From positions 1,178,001-1,242,000 of the forward strand of contig JAHLKI010000005.1 of NCBI GenBank assembly GCA_025602905.1: a stretch of DNA of 64,000 nucleotides. The letters run 5' to 3'. Below are positions 29,641-40,571 of this stretch, one piece after another. A program made the position numbers and the translations under genes. The notes under the pieces are model-generated. The model was not told the DNA's origin. It searched no databases and was given only the letters and a program-made list of their open reading frames with translations. This stretch comes from Phlyctochytrium arcticum (lineage: Eukaryota; Chytridiomycota; Chytridiomycetes; Chytridiales; Chytridiaceae). Positions within the stretch are counted from its first letter, which is position 1; every line of letters begins with the position of its first letter.

Positions 29641-32600
29641 CTCCCCCACTTAATTCCAGGCGTCGCTGTTCTTCAAACTCTCGGACTAGGAATGCGGGCA
29701 GGTTTTTGGGGGGTTCCCAGGTGTTGTCGGAGTGTGGCCAGCCTTCTCACTTGACGAGGTATTGTTTCTGGCGACGGTGGTGGCGGACGTCTAACAGTTC
29801 TTCGACGATGTAGTAACGTTCTCCATCAACGATGTCGGGAGGTGGCTTGCTAGGGACTGGGTGAGTGGGAAAGTCTTGGGTCGGTTCGCGGTATCGTTTC
29901 AACAGGCGGGCATGGAAGACTGGATGTACCTTCATGGTGGCTGGTAGTTGGAGGGTGTAGTTGTCAAAGTCGGCCTTGCTGGTGATCTTGTACGGTCCCA
30001 GCCATTGAGAGAGGAGTTTGTCCGTTGGCCGTTGCGTTTCTTCTGCAATGTTGATTCCTTTTCGCGCTAGTAGTACTTGGTCGCCGACGGTGAACTGGGG
30101 TGCTGGTCGTAGGTGTGCGTTCGCCTTGCGGGCCTGTTCTTGCTGGGCATATTGCATCTGGTCGCGGGCTACCTGAAGTAGATCTTGCATGTATTGGTAA
30201 AATTCGGCAGCCGGTGGATGTGCGGCCTCTAGTATGTCGGCTGGCGGTGTATTGGGTGTGCGCGGGTGTTGCCCGGTCTCCAGGTAAAATGGTGTGAAAG
30301 TAGTCGATGCTGCTTCGCTATTATTGTATGCAGATTCCGCAAACATCAATAGTTCTGCCCAGTTGTTCATTCGGTAGTTGACAAACGCGCGAAGATATGT
30401 CTTGATGGTTTTCACGGTGATCTCCGACTGGCCGTTTGTCTGTTGGTGCCGAGCAGTAGCCATGGTTAAGTCGCATTCCAAAAGTTTCATCAAGGCCGTC
30501 CAGAATGCGCTGGTAAATTTAGTATCGCGGTCCGAGATAATCCGTTCTGGTACGCCATGGTGTTTGAAGATTTCCCGTAAGAATAGTTGTGCGATATCAT
30601 GAGCAGTAGCAGTCGATTTACACGGGATGAAATGGCATCGTTTTGATAGTCTGTCAATTACCACTTGAATCACATCAAATTTTTCTGGTCCTGACGGGGG
30701 TAGGCCAACGATAAAATCCATCCCGATATCACTCCACCTCTTTACTGGATCCCGGTTGGGATGAAGGAGTCCGGCTGGAAGTTGTTGACTTGGTTTATTA
30801 CGTTGACATGCATCACAACTCAGGACAAATTTCTTGACATCGCAATACATTTGGGGCCAGTAGTAATCATTTGCTAGCGCGGCATAGGTTTTGGTTACCC
30901 CAAAGTGTCCCACATAATGTCGGTCATGATGTCCTTCCAATAACTGTAGTCGCAACTCAGGACTATCTGGGACATAAAGACGGTTTTGGAAATACAAGAG
31001 TTCGTTGCGCATGGTCACGCCTTTCATCAGTGATATGAACTGTTTGGGGACCACTTTTCTGGGGTTCTTGAGAAAATTGCGTATCTGGATCAACTCGTCA
31101 TCATGCTTCGTCGCCTCAACAATAGCTTTGCGGAACTCTGATTCATTTGCAATCCTGGCCTGGATAGCATTGATGGCAATTTGGTCTGTCGGGGGGTCCA
31201 CAAAAGCTTTGCATTTTACACATCGCGGCGCTAGATCTGGGCGCCGAGATAACACGTCGGCTACGGTATTGAACTTTCCTGGTCCATATCCAATCTCAAA
31301 GTCATATGACTGGAAATTCATTACCCATCTTGCTTGGCGCCGAGTGAGAAAATTCTGGTTCTGCAACCATTTCAAGGACTCATGATCGGAGAGGACTTGA
31401 AACTTCCTCCCTTCCAAGTACGGACGCCATACCCTAAGTGCATAATGGATGGCCAATAACTCTTGTTCTCTTGTATCATATCGCGTTTCCGCCGGAGTCA
31501 GCTTGCGTGAATGAAAGGCCACGGGCCTCATTCCCGTTCCATCATCCTGGCCAAGCCACGCTCCCACGGCGAAAGCAGAGGCATCTGGGCTAACCACGGT
31601 AGACAAATCAGGGTCAAAGTGGCGCAAAACCGGCGCCGAGGTAACAAGTCCCTTCAAATGGTCGAACGCTTCCTGTTGGGGCGGTCCCCATGACCAACTC
31701 GTGTCGTTCTTCAAGAGATCCGTCAACGGGGCAGCGACCTTAGCCAAATCCTTCAAGAAAGTATGGAAATAATTCACCAGACCCATAAATTGGCGCACTT
31801 CTGTTACGCTCTGCGGTACAGGCCAATCGCGGACTGAGTTAACTTTCTTTGGATCCAGCTGGAGTCCCTTATCCGACACAACATGGCCCAAGAAGTCGAC
31901 TTCCTGCTGGACAAAAGCACACTTGGATTTATTGGCATACAACTTGTGTTCCCGCAGGACTTCCAGGACTTCTTGTACGTGTTGTCTGTGTTCTTCCAAA
32001 TTTCGAGAATAAATCAATATATCGTCAAGGTACACGATTACCGATTTATCCAGGAAACGGGGCAGGACGGTATTCATCAAGGTCATAAAGGTCGCAAGCG
32101 AGTTTGTCATTCCAAAAGTCATTACAAGAAATTCAAAATGGCCATATCTTGTGCGAAACGCGGTCTTCGGTACATCGTCAGGGTGGATACGGATCTGATG
32201 GTACCCTGACTTCAAGTCCAGTTTGCTAAAAACAGTGGCGCCTGCCAGTCTATCCATGAGTTCATCAATTCGGGGCAAGGGATAACGGTTCTTGACCGTC
32301 AATTTGTTCAGTGCACGATAGTCCACACACATGCGGAGGGTTCCCTCTTTCTTCTTCACGAACAAAATTGGTGCTCCGAACGGACTCTTGGATGGCTGGA
32401 TGAGCCCACTGTTCAACAGTTCCGTCAATTGTTTCCGCAATTCTTGCAGTTCTAAGGCGGACATATGATACGTGGGTCGCCAGGGGGTTTGTATGGGATC
32501 GGTCATCTCGACACGATGGTCTACTGTCCTTTCGGGTGGCAATCCCGGAGGTAGGTCGTCTACAAACACATCAGCGAACTGGGCCAATATATCGTCGATG

Positions 32601-33330
32601 CTGTTTGTAGCTTCCTCCCCTGGTTGCTGGTTCTCTTTCAATTGGGCAACAAATATCCTTGCTTTTCGTTTCAAACTCCGAACCAAACTTTTGGCGGAGA
32701 TCAGGTTTAGTTCTGGGTGCTGGTTTCGTGTTTGAGTTTCTTCTTTGTCTTGTTGGGTAAACCATCGTACGCGGGGGTGGTGTGTTGTTGTGAACTGGAC
32801 AATCCCTTTCTGATAATTGATTTGCGGTTTGCGCCATGCAAACCATGGAATTCCTAGGATGATATCGTACTTGAGGTTTGCCACAACGAAATTTGCCTTC
32901 TCTTTGTAGGTGCCAACGGAATAATATAATTCTGGGACATATGCACATCCTTTTTGTATGGATGCATCAGCCATGGAGATTTCTACATCAGGGAGGGGAA
33001 CAGTCTTCAAGTTGGCTCGGCGAACTAAACTAGAGCTAACGAAAAATTGGTCTGCGCCGGTATCAAATAATATGTCCACAGGTACGCCGTTTACTTGTCC
33101 TTTCACTACTAATAAACGACTATTTACTGGGCGGGGTTCTGGTTGGTGAGGGAAAAGCAAAGTGCTCGGAGCCACCTCAGGTTCGAGGGGCTCACGGGTG
33201 GTGGAAGCATCTTGGTTTTCTTGCTGGTCTTGGTCTTCTTGCTGGTCTTGGTCTTCTTGGTGGTCTTGGTCTTCTTGGTGGTCTTGGTCTTCTTGGTGGT
33301 CTTGATCTTCTTGCTGGTCTTAAGTTGGGG
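29641..33330 (-). CDS. gypsy2 pol: protease, RT, RNase H, integrase, chromodomain
   Basis: An almost intact polyprotein. Reading leftward from a TAA near 33322, a linker of QDHQED hexapeptides (33211-33318) is followed by protease VDILFDTGADQFFV (about 33070); RT with the catalytic YLDDILIYSR (about 32015); RNase H (SPDASAFAVGAW, DHESLKWLQN); integrase zinc finger (HFGVTKTY...CDACQRNK); a core with IGMDFIVGLP, ISDRDTKF and QTNGQSEITVK; and a C-terminal chromodomain. No ATG opens this frame, so Pol is probably made by frameshift from gag. The only clear lesion is TGA at 29747-29749 where the chromodomain should read YLVKWEGW; the rest of the chromodomain (HSDNTWEPPKNLP) stays in frame to 29645. 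Confidence 0.93.
33211..33318 (-). repeat. 18-bp minisatellite in the gypsy2 gag-pol linker
   Basis: Six units of CTTGGTCTTCTTGGTGGT or variants on the plus strand. In the pol frame they code for QDHQED/QDQQED, an acidic, Gln-rich linker. Confidence 0.9.
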
Positions 33331-33479
33331 GTGGTGGGATAACGGTGGACGAGAATATCGTCAGGCCATTGATCTCGCCAATAGTTCGGGGGTGTCGTGC
33401 GGCCTCGGTTGTCAGGTTGTTGTTTGTAACGGGAGTGTTTACCAATGTTTCATCGACGGGGTGGGATTGTTGATTGTCC

Positions 33480-34427
33480 CTATCAGGGCCCACGGCCACT
33501 AATAGGTCTGTCTGCCATTTCCCTGTTCCTGCTGGGGTCGTCGTAGAGGGCAATTGTGGGCCATGTGTCCGGGGCGGCGGCACTTGAAGCATGCGCCCTT
33601 GGCGCTCAGCTCAGCTCTGTCTTGTCTTCTTCCGTTAACCGTTGCAGACGGGGTTGCCAGCTGGTGATATTGTCGAGTTCCATTGGTACGAGGCCATGTT
33701 GGTTTGGGCGAAAGTCGGGTCTGTCGGAGTTGTCGAATGTGCCATGTTTGTCGATCTTCTCAAACTTGTACTGAACTTGGTCCACGTGATCCGCGACCAT
33801 GACGAGTGATTTGAGATCCATGACACTGGACGGGTTCAAAGCCAGTTGGACCTGAACGCGCGGCTTCAACCCTCGGGTAAATTGGTACATCTTCTCCGCT
33901 TCGCTCAAGTCGTCAATTTCCAGGCACAGATTGTTGAAGATGTGGAGGTAATCTTGGACGGACCCGGTCTGACGAACTGCGGCTAGGCGATCTCTGGCGA
34001 CACGGGCGGCATTGACGGGGGTAAAAGTAGCTTCTAACGCGGTTTGGAGTTGGGACCAGGTACTGATTCTTTCTTTGGACCCAATAGGATTGTTAGACGT
34101 GTGAGATGTCCACCAATCTTCTGCAAAAGAATCCAGGTGCATGACGGCCACTTGAAGTTGTTGTGCCTGGTCGAAGTGGGGCGCCGCCACGAAATACTCG
34201 TTCAAACGTTTGATGTAAGTGCGGAGGTCTCTGAAGTTTCGGGTTCCAGTGAAGGTTTTCAACTTGCTCCCCACAACCTTCAACAGATTGGGGTCGACAC
34301 GGGGACCATCTTGGACGGGTACGGCTTGAAGTTGGGCAACACGGAGGTCAAATAATTGTTGTCGCGCTTCTTGCTCGGTCAACTCTTCGATGGTGGCAAC
34401 TAATTGTTCGTGAGACAGAGACATCAT
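33480..34427 (-). pseudogene. gypsy2 gag with a 5-nt duplication before the zinc knuckle
   Basis: Structural capsid/nucleocapsid protein. The frame begins MSLSHEQLVATIEELT at about 34424 and contains a Ty3-type capsid region (FTGTRNFRDLRTYIKRLNEY, DSFAEDWWTSH, LQTALEATFTPVN, GLKPRVQVQLAL). It stops at 33606 because TGAGC is tandemly duplicated (about 33601-33610). The next frame gives the zinc knuckle CFKCRRPGHMAHNC. The duplication would shift translation just before the nucleocapsid. Confidence 0.88.
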
Positions 34428-34476
34428 GCAAGTTTTTAGGGTGCAAGAAAGGGTTGGGCCAAAATGTTTGCAGGGT

Positions 34477-34797
34477 TTAGGTGCAAGCAGGGGGGGTTTC
34501 CTTCTTCTTCTTTGGTGAGAGTAGTGTTAACGGCCGGTTGACTGAGAAGTAAAATTGCTCGATTTGGTGTTTTAGGGCTTCAAGGACATAGTCGGACACG
34601 GCGTTGCGGGAAAATACTTCAAAGGTCTGTTTCAGTTGACCCAAGTGTTTGCTGAACTCTTGCTTGAGTACTACGGGTAGTGGACGTTTGGATGCGCCAA
34701 GGAAAGTTTCTTTCGGGTGCCACTCTGTCTGGGTGTGTTGGTCAACAAGTTGGGGTTGTCGGTCACGGGTGTATGGTCGGTATTTGTCAACAGGCAT
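34477..34797 (-). CDS. Small ORF in the gypsy2 leader, 106 codons
   Basis: ATG at 34797, between the PBS and gag. It is a basic protein ending PKKKKETPPACT with helical stretches (LKQEFSKHLGQLKQTFEVF). No family recognised. It could be an extra leader ORF or an N-terminal part of gag separated by a frame change. Confidence 0.35.
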   Translation of the reverse strand: MPVDKYRPYTRDRQPQLVDQHTQTEWHPKETFLGASKRPLPVVLKQEFSKHLGQLKQTFEVFSRNAVSDYVLEALKHQIEQFYFSVNRPLTLLSPKKKKETPPACT

Positions 34798-34828
34798 GTG
34801 GTGTCAAAGGGGTGGTGCTGGTGTTGGT

Positions 34829-34841
34829 GGTGGTGCTACCA
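34829..34841 (-). promoter_or_regulatory. gypsy2 primer-binding site
   Basis: TGGTAGCACCACC on the element strand, directly next to the 5' LTR. It is complementary to a tRNA 3' end ...GGUGCUACCA, like initiator tRNA-Met of fungi. The same sequence marks copia1 and gypsy3, with a variant in gypsy1. Confidence 0.85.
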
Positions 34842-35183
34842 TATGACAAGTAGCAGGGACAGACGCTCTGGGTCGATGATATGGTGGTAAACAATCAATA
34901 TGTATTAAAGGCGGTCAGGGTCCCCGTTCCCTCCTTCGGGGCGGGCCCAGGCTACCTTTTTATAAGAATGTATACAATAGGAGAACTGGCTAAACTACTT
35001 GACTAATAGAACCCCGCACATCGCGGCGGCTGAACAGTGCTAAGGAAGTTCCCACGATCTACGCGCTCTGGCGCGATTTCGGCAGAACAGCTATGCTACG
35101 AAAGGCCGCTCCTACCAGGACTCAAGTCCTCGGGGCTACAACGCTACAACTAATGAATACAGACATATCACCGAGATGTCACA
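34842..35183 (-). repeat. gypsy2 5' LTR
   Basis: 342 bp, partner of 29299-29640. Confidence 0.96.
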
Positions 35184-36960
35184 ACCTGCAAACGCATGTC
35201 TGTTGATATAGAGAAACGCCAGCTTGTTGACCTTGTCCGTTCGAAGGCGCGCTCGCCTTTTGCTGTGGATAATGTTTTGGATGGAAAAGGCCCTCTCACT
35301 GATGACAGATGTGGTGGGTAGTTTGAAAACCCAAACTGCAAGTTTACCAAGCGCTGGGGCAAACCTTACAGCTAAGGTCCAAAATGCAAGGGCGTCGTCC
35401 TTTAGGTGCCATATGGGTTGGTCCTTGGCAAAGTTGTCCACGAAGCCGCTGTACGAGGAGAACTCTTTGAGCAGGTCGTGTGGTGTCCCAGCGCCATAGT
35501 TGCCTACTCTGCTCATGAATATTTGCAGGCTGTTGTCGACTTGCTGGCTCTCGACGTACTTCGGATCAAGGTGATAGGCGAATGTATGGGCATCTGTGCA
35601 GAGATACCGCCATCGTCCATCGACCTTCCCCACAGCTCCGCTGCTGGCAATTATTGGGTCTACTGCAGCCAGGTTGCGAAGACTGACGCGCATCATCGCC
35701 CAGTCCAGAAACGTGTCTGCAACATTGTAACCGTTGCATTCGGACTTTCGGATGGTGTGGTCCATTTGTTGTAAGAGTGTGGCCACCCAATCCAGAGCAC
35801 CCAAAACTCGAAGTTTTGCAGTCGAGCGCAAAGTTTGTCGCTGAGATCATTCAGAGGGTTGACCGCATACGCTTGCATGGCTGGCTTCAGTTCGTTCAGC
35901 CGCTTGATCATAGCAAGCTGGCTTCCCCACCGGGTGTCGACAGCTTTGACGAGTCCGAGCGGTTGCTGTCGCCCTTGACTTTCCTGGGCGGCTTTCACAT
36001 GTGCAAATTGCAAGGGTGATTTAGTGAAATGCGCAACGATCGCCGATGCATCCTTGAAAGAGGTGTGGAAGGCCGGCAGCTCCAGGACATCCTTGATAAA
36101 TAGTTGTCCAACATGGGCGGCGCACCCAATGGCAAATACATGTTTGGGGTCTGGGTCTTGCTTGAGGATTTCCCACATAGCCTTCATGGTGCTGCATGTA
36201 TCAGTCGCGTAGCCGTTGATGCGGCTCAGGTCTCCGCAAGAGACTTCCAGCACATCTTTTTTGAAATGGGCAGCTAGGTTGACTGCTGTATGGGACTCGT
36301 TTTGGGTGTCGTAGTTTTTCCAGTAGTAACTTTTCCCCCCCGCAATAAATGAAAAGTTGATGATGCGTTCTTTGCGGATGTTGTCGGATGCATCGGTGGT
36401 AACGCATAGAAAAGGTTCTTTTGACAAAATGTCGTCGACTTGCTTCTTGGTGCCTTCATAGGCACACTCCAGAAATTTCCCACCCAGTTGCTTTCGTGAT
36501 GGCGGAACAAAGGCAGAATTTAAGGCAAGGAGGGCTTTCTTGATGCTGGGTTGTTCGTACAGAGTAAATGGTAGTGCCCCTAATAATGATTTCTTTTTAG
36601 TCTCAAACATCAAGATAAATAAATAAATTCAAACCTACTGTACCATCATAAGTTGCACTTGCAAATAACTGCTGCAATTTCTCTTGCTGACCAGAAGCCA
36701 TTTTTTGAACAAAGTTCAAAAATTTTGAACTTGAAGAGGGAGTAGTTGAAAGGGTTGATGATGACGATGCCTTTGAGATCCCAGAAGTTTTTGGGGCCAG
36801 GAGAGTTGGTCTTCTTGCGAGAATATCTTGATATACTTGACAGTCCTCCAGATGTGCCTTCATGCGCACGCATATTTCCAGTCGAGGCAATGGCGACATT
36901 CGACCGTGTCTGTTTGTTTGTTGGGCTCTCTTTTCTTGATGAATTGTCGGTTGGTTTCAT
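35184..36960 (-). pseudogene. hAT transposase, main part
   Basis: Read leftward: a BED-like N-terminal piece (MKPTDNSSRK, then MKAHLEDC), an intron or frame change near 36610, then the catalytic region (CVTTDASDNIRKERIINF; INGYATDTCSTMKAMW; FAIGCAAHVGQLFIKD; AVDTRWGSQLAM). A 1-nt frame slip near 35825 precedes the rest (LDWAMMRVSLRNLAAVDPIIA) and the C-terminal dimerisation block (LGKLAVWVFKLPTTSVISERAFSI...KRRARLRTDKVNKLAFLYIN). It is then cut by gypsy2; the last 31 codons are at 29204-29298. Family assignment rests on the RW and C-terminal hAT blocks. Confidence 0.88.
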
Positions 36961-37774
36961 GATCTATTTGGGCACCCATGATGCGGTTGTTTGTTGAAGG
37001 ATCAAGAGGGGAAGGCAGGCAAGTTGGAGAGGACTTGAGGAAGATGATGGGGTCGGTCGGGAGTGCACTTTATATAGGAAATCTGAGTGTCCATACCCAC
37101 ACCCAAAGGTGACAAGTGTATCATACAAATCCTGCACAGATGCTAGATTACCCTATCGATGATTTCCCACCGACTGTTTGTACATCATGCAAACTTTCGC
37201 CAAAGCTTTTAAAGTATGAGGCAGTATTATTTTTTTGTGTGCCAAATCAATCTTGCAACTTTGCTTGATTAGATTGGTCTGTGAGAAAAAGAGCTGAAAA
37301 TTCCCATCACATTTGGAAGTACGCCCATGCAATCTTCTGCAATCTTTTGCCAAAGTGTTCAAAGCAGTGAGAGAGTGCTGTATTTTTTTTTGTGTCAAAC
37401 ATCAATCTTTCAATATTGCTTGATCAGATCTGTCAGTGGGAGAAAAGAGGCGGACACTTCACGCAATTCAAATCATTCAAAAAGCTCAAAAGTAGGCGAT
37501 TAAAAAAATTCTCTTTGGCGGGATGCGAACCCAGGGCGTCAGATCAATGGAGGACACAAGAGAATTTCCGCGTCCACACCACCAAGCTACGCTGGCCATC
37601 TGGGATGCCAATCGCGCAAAACTGATAATATAGTTCCAACCACTAGCAACCAGAAGTGACACAGGACAACCAGAGCGCAGCAGGGCGCAGTGGGGCGCAG
37701 CGGTTCTGGCTTTGGTTTTGATCATTTTGCCTTGTTTTACCATGTTTGGTATAATACTTATAAAACCGGTTTTT
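36961..37774. other. hAT 5' non-coding region
   Basis: No gene supported. Two loosely repeated segments (around 37160-37260 and 37340-37420) share TTTTTTTGTGTG-CAAATCAATCTT and CTTGATTAGAT-type blocks. GCGCAGCAGGGCGCAGTGGGGCGCAGCGG lies near the right terminal repeat. Confidence 0.45.
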
Positions 37775-37793
37775 GGCCATCCCTAAACGCGAT

Positions 37794-40286
37794 CAGCCAA
37801 GAACAACAAGGCACCAGTAATGTAGAGACAGATAGTTTGCAATCATATGGTAAGCGTCCTCGTGCAAATCAATCCGAGAGTCATCTGTATAAAAATGCCA
37901 TGCAGCTTGGACTCCACCACCTCTTCCAACCGAAACATTTGAAACGTGGGAAAAAGCGGATCACGTGCTCAAACAATTTGCCTTGGACAATGGGTTCGCA
38001 TTCAGAAATGGAAGCTCAGAGAGAATCGCTGGTCCTAGTACTCCGATTCGCAAGATCTGGCGACCTTGTGTTTGTTACGGTAACTACATTCCGAAAGACG
38101 ATGGTATCCCACTGCGCAACAGGGGCAGCAAGAAAACTGGTTGCCAATACAAGGCCGTCAGCAAGGCAGAAGTTGAGGATGGGAATATTGGTCGTTGGAG
38201 CGTACGCCTCGCGCAATCATCGGACGCAGGAACCCACACAGGCCATCGGCAGCTTTCGAACAATGGCCTGCGGTCTGTATTCCAGGCGCGAAGATTATTT
38301 ACCCAGTCTCAACACGTCTTGGCTGAGGTGCAGAGCATGGTTAAAGCCAAAACAAAGCCTCGCCAAGTGCTAGCAACCATTAGGGGGCATGCGGAAAACC
38401 CACTTGTGATCAGCAAAGATATCACAAATCTCACTCAAAAAAATACGCGCAACGTGCTCGCTGGCCGCTCCCCTTTGATGGCTCTATTGGATGAACTTTA
38501 AAATGAAGTCAACAGCGGCGTTGCTACCGATGTGATCCGAAATGAGGAGAACGTCATGACCCATCTGTTCTTTCAGACCGATGTAAGTGGCATCAGCCGT
38601 GCTTCAAACTACAGTATCTATCCTTGACGGACTTGTCCTTCCACAACTTAGGAAAAAATGGTCGAAGTACTTAGGAGATTCGGGGACGTCCTAATCATGG
38701 ACTGTACATACCGAACGAACCGTCACAACATGCCTCTGCTCCACGTAGTCGGAATCACGGACATATCATCTTCTTTCTCGGGTGCATTCATGTTAATGGC
38801 AAACGAGAAGACAGAAGACTATATCCTTGCTTTGCGAAGATTGACTGTCTTGCTGGACCGCCCACCTGCTTTGGTAGTCATTGACTGCGATACTGCGTTC
38901 ATTGCAGCAGTGAGAGCCGCGTGGCCAGCAACCAAAATTATTCTTTGCCGATGGCATCTCTGGCAAAATGTGAAGAAAAATTGCATGAAGAGATTTGTCG
39001 ATCCAGTAACAAAGAAGCACGACGCCGCCGCATGGCACGTTCTTAAATCGTACGTTGCTGACAGGAAAATTGAAATATCTCAAAGTACTCAAAAAAAAAT
39101 TGTGCTTGTAGGGCTTGGGAACAAATTCAGCATGCACCTACAGAGGAAATGTTTTGTCAACTATGGGAAGATTTGAAAAATCTCGTCGATTCAGACACTT
39201 ATAAGTATCTGCAAAAGAATAAGATCCCTCTTCGGCAGCACTGGGCCGCATACCTGATAGACAAATACCCTAACCCGCATACCTGATAGACAAGTTGCAA
39301 CATTTGGATGCGGTTGTAACTTCAAGAGTCGAGGGGGAGCATTGGAGCAACGTTAAATCGAATGGTTCGGCGAAGTCAACCATTCTTACTTTATGGACAA
39401 CCATTAAGGACAATTGCGCTCAGCAAATGGAAAACTATCAGACCGCGGTGGAGGAGGGCGCCAATACCTTACATCGATTTTTAACAGCAGGACCCGTTGT
39501 GAACGCACGAGTCGTTAACAACAAACCATTCCAACCTGGGGTCCAAGTGAAACCCTTCTACCGAGATGTAGTTGGGCGGCTCTCGCGGCACATCCTTCAG
39601 GGCAGCGGATCAAGGCAGACAGGATTGCCAAATCCAATGGTCCGGGGGGAACGGACTCAGTGCTTTGCGACAATTCACCTGCTTTGGAGCCCTGTAGCGG
39701 GCGTCATAGGACAGTGCTGGGTATTCCTTGTGCCCATGAAATTCTAGAGATGCGCCGCACAAACTGCAATTTGCAAATGTCCGACTTCCTTCAAAGATGG
39801 CATTCAAGGGTCACCCCTCCTTCCTGATTTGAGATCAGTGAGCCCCCGGTCGGTCGCTTTGTCAGTGTAGGCCATACTCGTGGCAACAAGCGATTGAACA
39901 CCGGTGCCGAACATATTGAAGCGGAGATGCGCGCTGCGCAGCAGCAGTGTGGCCATTGCCAAGAACACGGCCATCATCAGGGGGAATGTCCAACAGCAAT
40001 TCTTGAGTCCATGGCACAAGAAATTTTCGATCATGAATTTGACCCAGATGTGGATTACTTTGCCAATCAGGTCATCCCCAGTCAGAGCACCTCCACCGCA
40101 GGTCAAGATGAATTACAACCGGTCAGTACTCAAACCAGGACTCAAACTGCCCTCCCCCAGGTGACGCCCACTGCACAACCAGAAGACAATAGTCAACAAC
40201 AGACCCCAAAAAGAGCTCGTGCCCCACCTCGATGCTCACGTTGCTCATCCCTTGCCCACACATTCCTAAAATGTCCTCTCAAATAA
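37794..40286 (+). pseudogene. MULE1 transposase with SWIM finger and two CCHC zinc knuckles
   Basis: After the hAT: a FAR1-like/N-terminal domain (LKQFALDNGFAFRNG, IWRPCVCYGNYIPKD, KKTGCQYKAV); a helical linker; TAA at 38499-38501; an intron at about 38585-38651; the DDE core (VLIMDCTYRTNRHNMPLLHV, ALVVIDCDTAFIAA, KIILCRWHLWQNVKKNC); VEGEHWSNVKSNG holding the third acidic residue; a SWIM finger (LGIPCAHEILEM); and then retrovirus-like knuckles CGHCQEHGHHQGEC and CSRCSSLAHTFLKC. Several frame changes break it. MULE2 is its close relative in the opposite orientation. Confidence 0.87.
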
Positions 40287-40417
40287 CACTTTCTGGACGG
40301 GATATTCTGTTTTCAAATGTTTTTGATCTTGTCCTTTATGTGCTGCGTATGACATTTCTGTTAATTGTTAATCGTTTATGTATATCACACAGTGTGCCTT
40401 TATGGACAGCAGGAATG

Positions 40418-40540
40418 TCGGAGTTCCAACGCGCAACCCCTTCGGTGGCTGTGAAAGCTCTATGTTTCCTGGACAACTACTTGTAACCCTAAGGGGGGTA
40501 GCAAATTTAGCAAAAAGCCCATGCAAATTTAGGACCTCCC
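40418..40540 (-). repeat. MULE1 right TIR
   Basis: Partner of 28353-28475. Confidence 0.9.
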
Positions 40541-40571
40541 CTGAGAACTCCGATGCGTCAAGGTCCGTGAA

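Larger units (their letters stand above)
29299..35183 (-). mobile_element. gypsy2, full-length Ty3/gypsy chromovirus, the innermost insertion
   Basis: 5885 bp with 342-bp LTRs (29299-29640 and 34842-35183) and a perfect 5-bp TSD ACCTG (29294-29298 and 35184-35188). The LTRs differ at five positions (98.5% identical), four of them transitions. LTR ends on the element strand are TGTGACA...TGTCATA. The PBS TGGTAGCACCACC abuts the 5' LTR; GTGGGGGAG forms the polypurine tract. Gag and a long pol frame are present with few lesions. Confidence 0.97.
28852..37785 (-). mobile_element. hAT transposon inside MULE1, itself carrying gypsy2
   Basis: Terminal repeats TAGGAATGGCC (28852) and TAGGGATGGCC (reverse strand, ending 37785) are flanked by a perfect 8-bp duplication AACGCGAT (28844-28851 and 37786-37793), the size expected for hAT. 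The transposase is on the minus strand. Without gypsy2 and its TSD the element is 3044 bp. Confidence 0.93.
28353..40540 (+). mobile_element. MULE1, Mutator-like element containing a hAT
   Basis: TIRs of about 123 bp (28353-28475 and 40418-40540) start GGGAGGTCCTAAATT. It lies between the end of copia1 coding sequence and the copia1 polypurine tract. The transposase gene is on the plus strand: start at 28541, then, after removal of the hAT, 37794-40286. Without the hAT and its TSD it is 3246 bp, close to MULE2 (3379 bp). No clean 9-bp TSD is seen; the flanks are CCTCAGCAA and CTGAGAACT. Confidence 0.85.

Noticed and set aside
35224..35774. Plus-strand frames opposite the hAT transposase
   Set aside because: They are shadows of the minus-strand gene, which has the RW and dimerisation motifs.
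28344..40549. A clean 9-bp target duplication for MULE1
   Set aside because: The flanks CCTCAGCAA and CTGAGAACT agree only with gaps, so no duplication is claimed.
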